Positions 54,419 to 63,865 of a stretch of 64,000 bases of DNA are shown in pieces. The position numbers and the translations under genes were made by a program. The notes under the pieces were generated by a model. That model did no database searches and was not told the origin of the DNA. It was given only the letters and a program-made list of their open reading frames with translations. How positions within the stretch are numbered: position 1 is the first letter of the stretch; each line of letters opens with the position of its first letter. The stretch covers positions 23,736 to 87,735 of the forward strand of contig CAMYKB010000006.1 of NCBI GenBank assembly GCA_947258875.1. The letters are read 5' to 3'. The stretch comes from an uncultured Gammaproteobacteria bacterium (GTDB lineage: Bacteria; Pseudomonadota; Gammaproteobacteria; CAMYKB01).

Positions 54419-55780
54419 TTACCGCGTACCTTCCCTGCGTAACGCTGCAGGACTGTAGTCAGTTAATGTACGCTTAATATTGAAGTCATACATATCGCTC
54501 TCATTATCAAGCCCGATTGCAAGGTAACGACCCGCTTGCAAATCCGTATGCACTTCAAGTGTCGTCCATAAGGTCGGAACTTCGTAATAGCTAATAACAT
54601 GGCCTTCCGACACACGCCAAAGCTGATCGCGATTATCATATTGGTCTACCAGCAGTATCTGCCAGGAGTCCTCATCGACATAGAAGGTACGGCGCTTGTA
54701 GAGATGTCTTGCGCCTTGTTTCAATGTCGCATCCACCACCCATACACGATGCAACTCATAACGCAGCGGCTCAGGGTTTATGTGCAAAGGTTTGAGGATG
54801 TCCTTGTACTTAAGACTCTTACTATGCAGCTTGTATGAATTATAAGGCACAAAAATTTCCTTCTTGCCTACAAGCTTCCAATCGTAACGTTCGGGACTGC
54901 CGTTAAACATATCAAACTGATCACTGGTACGCATACCATCAGCCGCGGTGCCCGGATTATCAAAGGCAACATTCGGCGCACGGCGCACACGTCTTTGGCC
55001 AGGATTATAGATCCATGCCTTGCGATGTTCTTTTGCTTGATCCAGAGTTTCATGCACCATCAGGATGCCACCCGCGAGCCGCGCCGGAGACAGGACCTTC
55101 TGCTTGAAGTAGAGGATTACATTATTGAGGTCCTCCGCCTTCATACCCTCATGGCTATACACCACATTGAACTCATCGGCGAATTGCACCAGTGTATAGT
55201 TGCCGCCACGCGTAGGTGCCGCCTGCGCGATGCGCCGCTCAGCGATGTCACCACGCCAGCGCAGGATGTGATTCCAAATCACTTCCAGGCCATTCTTGGG
55301 AATCGGGAAGGGAATACCATTGATCGCACCGGTCACGCCACTACCCCCCTCGGATAATTGCGCGCTCCCCGCGATGTTGCGCGTGGCATCGTAAATGCGT
55401 TGGGGTGCAGACGCGCTGCGCCGTGTTGGATACACATTCATCCTGAACGTATCGGGATAGGTCTTGAACATCGCCTGATGACCCGCAGACAATTTGTCTG
55501 CATATTCGCCCATATTTTGCGCCGTGATGGTAACCCTGACATCATCTGATGCATACGGATCGGGGTGATGATCACCGGGGTTGTAATCCGCCGGCGGACT
55601 AATGCCACCATCCCATGCCGGGATACTGCCATCTGCGTTTCCTGCTTTCTCGGCACCCAAAGGCGTCAGGTCTGCACCCAGGCGCGCAACTTCATCAGCA
55701 GTCAGCGCGGCAATACTACTGGACGCACCACTTAAAACTACCAGGGCACTGCCCAGTACAATCAATCCTTTTCTAAGCAT
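54419..55780 (-). CDS. DUF1329 outer-membrane-associated protein
   Basis: A 453-residue exported protein with a signal peptide (residues 1-24, LIVLGSALVVLSGASSSIAA) and the DUF1329 start ALTADEVARLGADLTPLGAEKAGNADGSIPAWDGGI. The body is rich in Tyr, Trp and Asp with beta-strand character (DWKLVGKKEIFVPYNSYKL, DEDSWQILLVDQYDNRDQLWRV). DUF1329 proteins occur with DUF1302 proteins, RND exporters and YCF48-like proteins in gammaproteobacteria that use lipids, steroids or aromatic polyesters, and have been thought to help move such compounds across the envelope. The role is not proven. It is 18 bases downstream of the DUF1302 gene and followed by a strong terminator. Confidence 0.88.
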   Translation of the reverse strand: MLRKGLIVLGSALVVLSGASSSIAALTADEVARLGADLTPLGAEKAGNADGSIPAWDGGISPPADYNPGDHHPDPYASDDVRVTITAQNMGEYADKLSAGHQAMFKTYPDTFRMNVYPTRRSASAPQRIYDATRNIAGSAQLSEGGSGVTGAINGIPFPIPKNGLEVIWNHILRWRGDIAERRIAQAAPTRGGNYTLVQFADEFNVVYSHEGMKAEDLNNVILYFKQKVLSPARLAGGILMVHETLDQAKEHRKAWIYNPGQRRVRRAPNVAFDNPGTAADGMRTSDQFDMFNGSPERYDWKLVGKKEIFVPYNSYKLHSKSLKYKDILKPLHINPEPLRYELHRVWVVDATLKQGARHLYKRRTFYVDEDSWQILLVDQYDNRDQLWRVSEGHVISYYEVPTLWTTLEVHTDLQAGRYLAIGLDNESDMYDFNIKRTLTDYSPAALRREGTR

Positions 55781-55798
55781 ATCTACTTCTCCTCTCGC

Positions 55799-57721
55799 CT
55801 AGAATGAATAGCTGATATCAGCCGCGATAAAATCACGGTCGTTAATCAGGTTATGTCGACCGGCACCAAAAAAGCTTGTGTAACTCAGGTTGCCTTTCCA
55901 GGTATTCTGATATGATGCCCCCAGGCCTATAGTTATGGCCTTGCGACCCTCCAAAAAGTTCCCTCCGGGCCCCGGCGTTACACCATCCACATCATGTCGC
56001 CAGGCAAAAACTGGTGACAAATTGACGGCACCAATGACATTGTTGTAATCCAGACGGCCACGAATTTGATAGCCCCAGGAGGTTGCATCAGGGAAGTAGC
56101 GTTCATCCTCCGCGTCCTTGCCTGCATGCGCACCGCCCAGCGGCAAGCCCGGATCAACGCCTGGTAACGTCGCCTGATTTGGGTTGCCACTGGTATTAGT
56201 CGCATCACCGTTGAGGCGCAGTATGTCCTTATCAGGCATGTCATGCACATGGGTTACCGCAGCTTCGGCAACAAGCACTGCGGAACTGGCGCCCAGCATC
56301 GGTCCGAAAACCTTGGTTGCGGTTGTCTGAAACTGTGAAACGTTGCGCAGCACATAACCCGGGATCACAGTACTAAACTGTCCGCTAAAATCGCCAATCT
56401 GGTTATCCTTGTAAGTAGGATTAAACACCAGCGGCGACAAGGCGGCCAGCAGAAGCTCCACATCATCAACCTGTAATGGTGCATCGCGGCGATGAGAGAC
56501 CTCACCCTGCAGGGCAACACCGGTGGTACCCAGTGAGGTGTTAAAACTCGCACCTAATAACTTGATATCTTCAGGATACTCTGTGAAATATGCGGCGGTC
56601 TGTGCATAGGCATCGACTGCTGCGCCCGCAGCCCCAGCGATGGCCTGAGCCAGCGGCAGACCTGCATCCAGCAATGCTTGGGTAGCCGCAGGAAATGTCG
56701 CCTCTGCGGTAGCCACACCCTGGGCGGTACCGGTACGCCCACTGATCAACGGCAGACGGCTATGATAATTAATAAAATAGAAACCAAATTCAGTATCATT
56801 CAACTTGGGCGAAAACACACGAAAGGCAACGCCGTATTGGCCATCATCACTCGCCTCACCCGTGGGGTCACGCTTGACTGCTAGAAAATCAGGATCAAAG
56901 CCACTTAATAATTGTGTACCCTGATCAGAAACATCACCAAAACCCAGCATTACGCGATCACCACCCGCACCCGCAAAATCGTTAGTACTGAAAAAGGAGC
57001 CATTAGGGTCTATTTCAATCTCTTCCCAGCGCGTCTGATAGAAGACCTCAATCGAGGTGTTTTCCGAGAGACTGGTATTGAATGAAACAATAGGTACCGG
57101 AAGTAGTGCTTCCTTGAGTTCGGAGCCCGGTACACGCAACGCATTTACATTCACCGGGTTAATTACGTTGATGCTGTTCTGAATAAAGGTGCTTTCACCC
57201 CAGCTGATTAGCTGGTTACCCGCACGAATCTCGGCCGGCAAGTCACCAAAATTAAACTTCAACCAAGCATAAGCATCGAGCAGATCAGCATCACTGCCGA
57301 CCAACTCCAACGCATCGTCGCTTAATTTGGTACGTTCACGATCGCCATCTTCATTTTCATAATCATAAAATGCAGTGCCGCGCACGAAGAAACCCGTGTT
57401 TTTATAGTTAAATTCAAATTCGGAGGTGGCCTTGATGACACTACTGACGATACCTGTATCATAATTCTGGTTGCCGTCGTCAATGTTGGCCGAAAAAGCC
57501 TGCCCACCCGCAGAGGTTGAAATCAACTCTTCGTCAGGATCTTCAACGCGGTAACGCGCACCTAGCGAGATGGTGGTTCCCAGACTGCCATACGTATCAC
57601 CACTACCGAATTCAATACTATACGCTGGCAAGGCAACCGACAAACCCAATGCCGCCCAAAAAACTCTGCACAGAGCTTTATACAGGCAACGTATCGGGTG
57701 ATTTTGTAGTAAATTTTTCAT
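55799..57721 (-). CDS. DUF1302 outer-membrane beta-barrel-like protein
   Basis: A 640-residue exported protein with a signal peptide (about residues 1-35, leading to SIEFGSGDTYGSLGTTISLGARYRV). The sequence is dominated by alternating strands ending in aromatic residues (TGFFVRGTAFYDYENEDGD, DAYAWLKFNFGDLPAEIRAGNQL) and ends in an aromatic residue (ISYSF), the usual C-terminus of outer-membrane barrels. An Ala-rich insert (about residues 335-375) is unusual. DUF1302 proteins are thought to be channels or receptors for hydrophobic compounds. It is first in the DUF1302-DUF1329 pair. Confidence 0.88.
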   Translation of the reverse strand: MKNLLQNHPIRCLYKALCRVFWAALGLSVALPAYSIEFGSGDTYGSLGTTISLGARYRVEDPDEELISTSAGGQAFSANIDDGNQNYDTGIVSSVIKATSEFEFNYKNTGFFVRGTAFYDYENEDGDRERTKLSDDALELVGSDADLLDAYAWLKFNFGDLPAEIRAGNQLISWGESTFIQNSINVINPVNVNALRVPGSELKEALLPVPIVSFNTSLSENTSIEVFYQTRWEEIEIDPNGSFFSTNDFAGAGGDRVMLGFGDVSDQGTQLLSGFDPDFLAVKRDPTGEASDDGQYGVAFRVFSPKLNDTEFGFYFINYHSRLPLISGRTGTAQGVATAEATFPAATQALLDAGLPLAQAIAGAAGAAVDAYAQTAAYFTEYPEDIKLLGASFNTSLGTTGVALQGEVSHRRDAPLQVDDVELLLAALSPLVFNPTYKDNQIGDFSGQFSTVIPGYVLRNVSQFQTTATKVFGPMLGASSAVLVAEAAVTHVHDMPDKDILRLNGDATNTSGNPNQATLPGVDPGLPLGGAHAGKDAEDERYFPDATSWGYQIRGRLDYNNVIGAVNLSPVFAWRHDVDGVTPGPGGNFLEGRKAITIGLGASYQNTWKGNLSYTSFFGAGRHNLINDRDFIAADISYSF

Positions 57722-57931
57722 ATTTTAACCCCGCATTTACAACACATAACTACTTGACCGAGGCTCTCAGAATGTGAAGCCGTCACATCTGATATAAACA
57801 TTTCAGAAAGCCTCTCCAGTCGTCTCTTATCCCTTCGAACACTTCACTAGCCATAAAAAAACATATCGATCATTTGCTCTTAGTTTATATTCCCTTAAAC
57901 AGATTATTACCGAATTACAAACAACCTTTGC

Positions 57932-59611
57932 TCAAGCCACCTTGTCCGCCAGCTGTTGGCGCAATTCACGTCGCAAAATCTTCCCCACATTTGATTTAGG
58001 TAACGCTTCAACAAACTCAACTTCTTTTGGAACCTTATACGCAGTCAGATATTGTTTGCAATGGACGCGCAGTAGTTCGGCTGTCAATCCGGTATCCTTG
58101 CGCACCACAAACACCTTTACAATCTCTCCTGAATCTTCATTTGGAACCCCAACAGCCGCTGCCTCGACAACACCAGGGTGGGCAACAACCACCTCCTCGA
58201 CTTCATTCGGATAGACATTAAATCCTGACACCAGGATCATATCCTTCTTGCGATCGACAATACGCACATAACCTTGCTCATCCATGGTTGCAATATCACC
58301 ACTTCTAAACCAGCCATCCTCCGCAAGCACTTTAGCCGTTTCCTCAGGGCGATTCCAATAGCCTTTCATAACCTGTGGCCCACGGATGCACAATTCTCCC
58401 GATTCGCCAAACGGTAGCTCATTCCCCTGGTCATCCTGAATCGAACATTCCGTAGACGATATCGGCAAGCCTACCGACCCATTGTAATGCGGGTCAACCA
58501 TCGAATTCATGCAAGCAGCAGGACAGGTCTCTGTCAGCCCATAGGCTTCAACTAACGGCGCGCCCGTGATTTTAAGCCACTCCTCAGCCACAGTACGTTG
58601 CACAGCCATGCCTCCGCCCAACGCCAGTTTCAGGCTGGAAAAGTCCAGCGCCGCGAAACCCGGTGTATGCAACAGGCTGTTGAATAATGTATTCACACCT
58701 GTAATGACTGTGAATTTGAGATTATTCAATTCCCCCACAAAACTCTTGAGGTCGCGCGGATTGGTTATCAGATAATTGAGCCCACCAAATTTTGTGAAGG
58801 TCAGGCAGTTCGCAGTCAAAGCAAAAATATGGTACAGCGGTAAGGCTGTGATAATAATTTCCTTGCGTTCTTCTATCAGCGGGGATAGCCACGTCGAAGC
58901 CTGCTGGACATTCGCAACCATATTGCCATGCGTCAGCATCGCCCCCTTGGAAAGCCCGGTAGTACCACCCGTATATTGCAAAAAAGCGATATCATCATGC
59001 CCGAGATCAGATTCAACCAGACGGTAATCCTTGCGCTGTTTCATGATGCGCCGAAAATCGATCGCATGACTGCATTTATGCGCGGGCACCATTCTCTTGA
59101 CATATTTAACAACGAAGTTCATTAACCACGAACGTGGAAACTCCAAAAGATCGCCAATTCCGGTGACAATAACGTGTTGCAGTGATGTTTTATCAAGTAT
59201 GCCGTCGAGCAGATGCGCCCTATTCTCGAATACCAGGATCGCCGTTGCACCTGAGTCTTTCAACTGGTACTCCAATTCGCGCTCGGTATATAACGGGTTG
59301 ACATTAACGACAGTGAGTCCGGCCTTGAAGGCACCAAACAAGGCAACCGGATATTGCAGAATATTCGGCAGCATTATCGCAAGGCGTTCACCCTTTTGTA
59401 GCCCGAGCGCTTGCTGGAGGTAGGCAGCAAATCTTGTGCTGTAATCATCTAGTTGCTCATAAGTCAGCGTGGTGCCGAAATTAGCAAATGCTGGCAACCG
59501 TCTAAATTTCTGGACGCTTGCTTGCAACACATCAGCAAGAGACGCGTATTCATCACAGCTGATTTCAGCCGGGACGCCTTGCGGATAACTCTCCAACCAA
59601 ACCTTTTTCAC
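57932..59611 (-). CDS. fadD: Long-chain acyl-CoA ligase
   Basis: Activates long-chain fatty acids with ATP and CoA for beta-oxidation. The 559-residue AMP-forming ligase has FLQYTGGTTGLSKGAMLTHGNMVANV as P-loop, VEAYGLTETCPAACMN as the adenylate motif, WFRSGDIATMDEQGYVRIVDRKKDMILVSGFNVYPNEVEEV as hinge and FAD-CS motif, and LPKSNVGKILRRELR with the catalytic lysine. The start is GTG at 59611. Length and motifs match E. coli FadD. It lies downstream of a thioesterase, an HSDL2-like dehydrogenase and an enoyl-CoA hydratase on the same strand, a lipid-degrading set. Confidence 0.93.
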   Translation of the reverse strand: MKKVWLESYPQGVPAEISCDEYASLADVLQASVQKFRRLPAFANFGTTLTYEQLDDYSTRFAAYLQQALGLQKGERLAIMLPNILQYPVALFGAFKAGLTVVNVNPLYTERELEYQLKDSGATAILVFENRAHLLDGILDKTSLQHVIVTGIGDLLEFPRSWLMNFVVKYVKRMVPAHKCSHAIDFRRIMKQRKDYRLVESDLGHDDIAFLQYTGGTTGLSKGAMLTHGNMVANVQQASTWLSPLIEERKEIIITALPLYHIFALTANCLTFTKFGGLNYLITNPRDLKSFVGELNNLKFTVITGVNTLFNSLLHTPGFAALDFSSLKLALGGGMAVQRTVAEEWLKITGAPLVEAYGLTETCPAACMNSMVDPHYNGSVGLPISSTECSIQDDQGNELPFGESGELCIRGPQVMKGYWNRPEETAKVLAEDGWFRSGDIATMDEQGYVRIVDRKKDMILVSGFNVYPNEVEEVVVAHPGVVEAAAVGVPNEDSGEIVKVFVVRKDTGLTAELLRVHCKQYLTAYKVPKEVEFVEALPKSNVGKILRRELRQQLADKVA

Positions 59612-59639
59612 AACCGCTACCTTTTACAACTCACTATTA

Positions 59640-60110
59640 TCATGGGGCTTGATACCCCCGTGGCCGAATCGCAACCTTTGCATGCACAAGCGTACACAGG
59701 CTGCCATCCTGCATGTAGTAACCGTATTCAAATAAAGGCGTACTCCGCCCCTTTATTTCCAATTCATGTTGTATCCGGGCTTCCAGCTCTGCAGGAAAAT
59801 CAAAACGCAATTCCAGGTCCGTAATACCTTCCCGCTTGAAATCAACCGCAAGATGACGGGTCCACACAGAATAACCTTTGAACAAACGCGCACAGGCCAA
59901 TGCTGCTATCGGATCGGCCAGTGAAGCCTGGTAACCACCGAACATTCCACCACCCGGGTTTTTTGATACTTCAGTCAGAGGTAACAAGATGCGTGCGCGA
60001 CGAAAATGATCGCTCAATTCAATCACCTTCACACCCATCTGCTCAAAAGGCGGATAGTGCTCCAGACGCTCGGCGTCAGAAACCAGGGTTGTCACTGAAT
60101 TCGTTTCCAT
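59640..60110 (-). CDS. PaaI-type hotdog thioesterase
   Basis: A 156-residue hotdog-fold protein, probably an acyl-CoA thioesterase. The segment GGGMFGGYQASLADPIAALAC is the long helix of the fold, with Asp in the place of the catalytic acid, and WTRHLAVDFKREGITDLELRFDFP and LCTLVHAKVAIRPRG complete the sheet. It lies 28 bases upstream of fadD, which suggests control of acyl-CoA pools during lipid use. Substrate chain length cannot be read from the sequence. A DUF4442-type assignment is an alternative. Confidence 0.82.
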   Translation of the reverse strand: METNSVTTLVSDAERLEHYPPFEQMGVKVIELSDHFRRARILLPLTEVSKNPGGGMFGGYQASLADPIAALACARLFKGYSVWTRHLAVDFKREGITDLELRFDFPAELEARIQHELEIKGRSTPLFEYGYYMQDGSLCTLVHAKVAIRPRGYQAP

Positions 60111-60136
60111 GTTTTATTACTTCTGTTCAGTCATCC

Positions 60137-60958
60137 TCAGGCCACAAACAGATCGGGGTACAACATCTCTTCGGGGCCCTGACTATAGGCGCCAAGGTCA
60201 GTCACACCCTCTTCAGAAAGCACATCCTCATCGATAAAGAAATTACCCGTACAACTCCGACTGTCACGCTGCAAGATGGCATGCACGGCATCCGCAACAA
60301 TTTTCGGGCTACGGCAATTTTCCGGCTTGATAGCGCCACCGAGCATCGCCAGTGCCGCGGTATCAATAACCGTGCGCGGCCATAAGGCATTAACCGCGAT
60401 ACCTTCTTCCCTGAACTCTTCCGACATACCTAACACGCACATACTCATTCCGTATTTGGACATGGTGTATGCGGTGTGTTGTTTGAACCACTTTGGATCC
60501 ATCATCAAGGGTGGCGATAGAGTCAGGATATGCGGGTTGGCTGCCTGCTTGAGATACGGTATACAAGCCTGTGATGCCGCAAAGGTGCCGCGCACGTTAA
60601 CCGAAAACATGAGGTCGAATTTTTTCATGGGTGTCGCCAGCGTGCCGGTCAGATTAATGGCACTGGCATTATTGATCAGTGCATCCAGGCCACCGAACTG
60701 CACTACAGACTTTTCAACCGCCATGGCAATCTGCTGTTCATCACGAATATCGACCTTGAGCGGCAAGGCCTGTCCACCAGCCGCCTCGATTTCTTCGGCC
60801 GCAGTATAGATAGTGCCTTCCAGTTTCGGGTGCGGCTGATCGGTTTTGGCCGCAATCACTATATTTGCTCCACTGGCGGCCAGTCGCAAGGCAATAGCCT
60901 TACCTATGCCACGACTACCACCCGTTATAAAAATTGTTTTCCCTGCCAATTGACTCAT
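60137..60958 (-). CDS. HSDL2-like short-chain dehydrogenase
   Basis: A 273-residue NAD(P)-dependent SDR enzyme resembling hydroxysteroid dehydrogenase-like protein 2. The dinucleotide motif is GGSRGIG (residues 13-19), NNAS follows, and YTMSK carries the active-site Tyr and Lys. The LSPPLMMDPKWFKQHTAYTMSKYGMSM stretch and the WPRTVIDTAAL region match HSDL2. Human HSDL2 has an extra SCP2 domain that is absent here. Likely acts on a hydroxy-acyl or lipid substrate. It is flanked by an enoyl-CoA hydratase gene upstream and a thioesterase gene downstream, spaced 18-27 bases. Confidence 0.9.
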   Translation of the reverse strand: MSQLAGKTIFITGGSRGIGKAIALRLAASGANIVIAAKTDQPHPKLEGTIYTAAEEIEAAGGQALPLKVDIRDEQQIAMAVEKSVVQFGGLDALINNASAINLTGTLATPMKKFDLMFSVNVRGTFAASQACIPYLKQAANPHILTLSPPLMMDPKWFKQHTAYTMSKYGMSMCVLGMSEEFREEGIAVNALWPRTVIDTAALAMLGGAIKPENCRSPKIVADAVHAILQRDSRSCTGNFFIDEDVLSEEGVTDLGAYSQGPEEMLYPDLFVA

Positions 60959-60975
60959 ACTGCGTCCTTACTGTG

Positions 60976-61773
60976 TCAAGTGCCGCCAAAGTGCGGACGA
61001 CGCTTCTCACAAAATGCATTAACACCTTCTGCAAAATCCTCGGTCACTACACATTCGGTAAAGCAGGCCTGCTCACTGTCGAGCTGGGCATCGAGATCCG
61101 TCCGCAGCGAAGCATTGAGCAACGCCTTGGTGTTCGCATAAGCCAGTGCCGGTCCGGTAGCCAGGCGTTGAGTCAGCTGCTGTGTCACCTCTTCCAGCTC
61201 ATCCACTGTCACGACACGGTTGATCAGCCCGATAGTCTTCGCCTCTACTGCATCGAAGCGATCACCCAACAGCGCTAGTTCCATGGCTCGTTTGGCGCCA
61301 ATCATGCGTGGCAAAAAATAGGTACTGCCACCATCGGGCGATACACCGATGTGACAATAGGCCAGTGTCAGTACTGCATCATCGGCAACCACGGCAAGAT
61401 CACATGCTGCCAGCAAACTCACACCAAAGCCGGCAATCGCGCCGCGGGCGCTCGCCACTACTGGCTTATCCATCCTGCGTATGGCGCGGATAGTACCGTG
61501 CACATCCTCAAAGATATCCGCCAGCGCCTCGCTGCTGTGGTGCTTGAATTCGTCAAGGGAGTCACGAAAAAAACCAACATCGCCTCCCGACATGAAGTGT
61601 TCACCGGCACCCCGCAGTACCACACACTGCACATCCTCGTCATCCTCAACTGCGAGTACAGCCTGATGCAGGGCGCGCGCCATTTCAGGGTTAAGCGCAT
61701 TGAGCACGGCGGGACGGTTCAGCGTCAGCTCGCCAACGCCTTGCTCCACCCGCATAATCACCGCATCTGTCAT
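60976..61773 (-). CDS. Enoyl-CoA hydratase/isomerase family protein
   Basis: A 265-residue crotonase-fold enzyme. GEHFMSGGDVGFF is the first oxyanion-hole segment; GAIAGFGVSLLAACDLAVVADDAVLTLAYCHIGVSPDGGSTYFLPRMIG is the second, containing the Gly of the oxyanion hole. The usual catalytic Glu residues are not both obvious (position 2 is HIGVSPDGG), so hydratase, isomerase or thioesterase activity remains open. The start is ATG 61773. It lies at the head of the lipid set, 18 bases upstream of the SDR gene and 40 bases downstream of the lipase gene. Confidence 0.9.
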   Translation of the reverse strand: MTDAVIMRVEQGVGELTLNRPAVLNALNPEMARALHQAVLAVEDDEDVQCVVLRGAGEHFMSGGDVGFFRDSLDEFKHHSSEALADIFEDVHGTIRAIRRMDKPVVASARGAIAGFGVSLLAACDLAVVADDAVLTLAYCHIGVSPDGGSTYFLPRMIGAKRAMELALLGDRFDAVEAKTIGLINRVVTVDELEEVTQQLTQRLATGPALAYANTKALLNASLRTDLDAQLDSEQACFTECVVTEDFAEGVNAFCEKRRPHFGGT

Positions 61774-61813
61774 CTGTATTTACCCACGCACCTGACTTAA
61801 AATCATGTGCCGT

Positions 61814-63865
61814 CTACTGCACCAATGAGCCGTCAGTAATGCTGACGGTTCCGCCATTGGTAGCAAGGAAGGTTGCCATCTGACCCTGCATCTCGAAAAA
61901 CACTGCCGCAGACAGCGCATCAGGATTCCCAAAAATGTCATTCGGTGTCGCTATCGAGCCGTGATGACCCGCAGTAAACTTTACGATGGCCGCAAGATCT
62001 GTCCCTGAGGTCGTGGTGCTGACCTGGGTGAGGCCTAGCGCTGCAGCCAAATGTTCGGTACCACCGACACCCGGAACAACACCTGCGGGCGGCATAGTCA
62101 GTACATCATTAGGCACAGTCTGATCCGGAGGCGAAGCATTGCCACCGATGACTTCAAACATCAATACACCTCGGCCGGAGGACGCTGCCCCATAGTTGAT
62201 AGGATCGGTCTGATCCACCGCCATCTGGAACGCCGCCAGGAAAGACTCGAAATCGGCCGTGCCCCTGAACACACCATTGCCCGCCAATCCAGCTTCGAGT
62301 AGTGGACCAAACCCACCGGATCCATCAAACGATTTCGCGAGACCGCCGGTGGGCATGGGAAGCACCGCCGCCGCAACATTGGTCTCTAACGCAAGGTAGG
62401 GTGTACCCACCATACCGCCCATGGACCACCCTAAAAAACGCGCCTGCGTGGTATCAAAATCACCACCTGCGATACCGTCGTAATCCATTACGGTCAGCGC
62501 CTTGCTCAAGGTCAACAGATCAACAGCCGCCTGACGTCCATTGTCACGCGTGGTCAACATGCTGGTGAGATTGATAAAGTATGTACCTGAGCTATCGATT
62601 GCGCCATCGGGCCCGGGAGCGCCAGTTGTGTTGCTAGATAGATCCAGATCGAAGGTACGCTCAAACGGTGTCTTGAATGCGGCAGTACCATCCGTCTCAG
62701 CCCCGGTCAATCCATGCAACGGCAAATCGATACCAACCACAGCGAAACCTGCTGCCGCCAGTGCATCGGCAACTGCAAGTATCGTAGCCCGGTGAGTTGT
62801 AATCCCGTGCTGGTAAATAACGACCGGCCAACCACCAGCAGGTTTGGTACCTTTAGGTATGGACGCAATCAATGGAATGGTCTGTGTTGAGGTCGGTGCG
62901 GGCAAGGGGTTCAACGCAGTGAGGTTGGTTTCACCTCCGGCCTCGTTAGCGGCTTCCCAATGAGTCTGCAAGGGTGCAGGATCAAAGGTGCTGCTGGCAG
63001 CGGTAAGGAAATAAGGCACCTCCAACGTGCCGACATAGATATCAGCCGCCCCCTGTGGTGAATCCGCCATGCTGTCTGCAAGCTGAGAGTTAGCAGGTGC
63101 CACCATGTCAACATACACTGCCTTGGTGGTCGCCAGCACATCGGAGATCGATTGGGTCGTGAATGTCCAGCTCAGGATGACCGAACTGACATCCACACCT
63201 GCGCCTGCAAGCACTGCTTCCTGTGCGTTAACCAGCTGACGCACGGGTTCCAGGGGTTCGAGGTTGGTGCCGACCAGTGAATCACTACTCTTTACAGCTT
63301 CGTAGAACACGGAGGCTAAGGCATTATCACCACTGACACTCCTGATGCTGGAATCCAGGACCATTAAATAACTGGTCTTGGGTGCCAGTGGTCGTAACGG
63401 CAGTATTACCAGCGTTGAGGCTGACGGATCAACGGAAGAAACCGTTGCAACAAATTCCGTACCAAAACCGAGCTCGCGAGTGATACCCGTCACCGCACCA
63501 CCAATACCACTGAGCGTAACCTCGAACACCCTCACCGACTGCGGGGTAAGACTGGTAGGATCCAGTGCATCACTGAAGCCTGTCGACATTGGTGCCAGGG
63601 TAGAAAATCCATCCAGCTTATTCAGCGCAATCGTGGGGTCTGAAAGATCCGTCGGGTCATCTACCGGAATGTTCAGCGTGCCATCAAGCGACCCGCTGAA
63701 CAACAGATTATTAGGAAACGGGATCACAGCACTGGTGGGATCAAAATTTGCGGTGATGCCACTTGTCACCTGGCCACCACCAAAATTATCTTCAGGGCTG
63801 CCGGTATCACAAGCAGACAATAGAAGACTACCCAATATTACGAGAGAACTTACCAGGAAACGCAT
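61814..63865 (-). CDS. VolA/Pla-1-type surface lipoprotein lipase
   Basis: A 683-residue lipoprotein with lipobox LSAC (Cys19), probably on the outer membrane. The N-terminal half has ITANFDPTSAVIPFPNNLLFSGSLDGTLNIP, typical of the Pla-1/cef extracellular lipase family, followed by a Thr/Ser-rich beta domain. The alpha/beta-hydrolase half has VVIYQHGITTHRATILAVADALAAAGFAVVGIDLPLHG (oxyanion region) and GWSMGGMVG with nucleophile Ser481; the His is probably HHGS near residue 640. Vibrio VolA cleaves lysophospholipid to release fatty acids for uptake. The fatty-acid genes directly downstream support a similar role. Confidence 0.9.
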   Translation of the reverse strand: MRFLVSSLVILGSLLLSACDTGSPEDNFGGGQVTSGITANFDPTSAVIPFPNNLLFSGSLDGTLNIPVDDPTDLSDPTIALNKLDGFSTLAPMSTGFSDALDPTSLTPQSVRVFEVTLSGIGGAVTGITRELGFGTEFVATVSSVDPSASTLVILPLRPLAPKTSYLMVLDSSIRSVSGDNALASVFYEAVKSSDSLVGTNLEPLEPVRQLVNAQEAVLAGAGVDVSSVILSWTFTTQSISDVLATTKAVYVDMVAPANSQLADSMADSPQGAADIYVGTLEVPYFLTAASSTFDPAPLQTHWEAANEAGGETNLTALNPLPAPTSTQTIPLIASIPKGTKPAGGWPVVIYQHGITTHRATILAVADALAAAGFAVVGIDLPLHGLTGAETDGTAAFKTPFERTFDLDLSSNTTGAPGPDGAIDSSGTYFINLTSMLTTRDNGRQAAVDLLTLSKALTVMDYDGIAGGDFDTTQARFLGWSMGGMVGTPYLALETNVAAAVLPMPTGGLAKSFDGSGGFGPLLEAGLAGNGVFRGTADFESFLAAFQMAVDQTDPINYGAASSGRGVLMFEVIGGNASPPDQTVPNDVLTMPPAGVVPGVGGTEHLAAALGLTQVSTTTSGTDLAAIVKFTAGHHGSIATPNDIFGNPDALSAAVFFEMQGQMATFLATNGGTVSITDGSLVQ

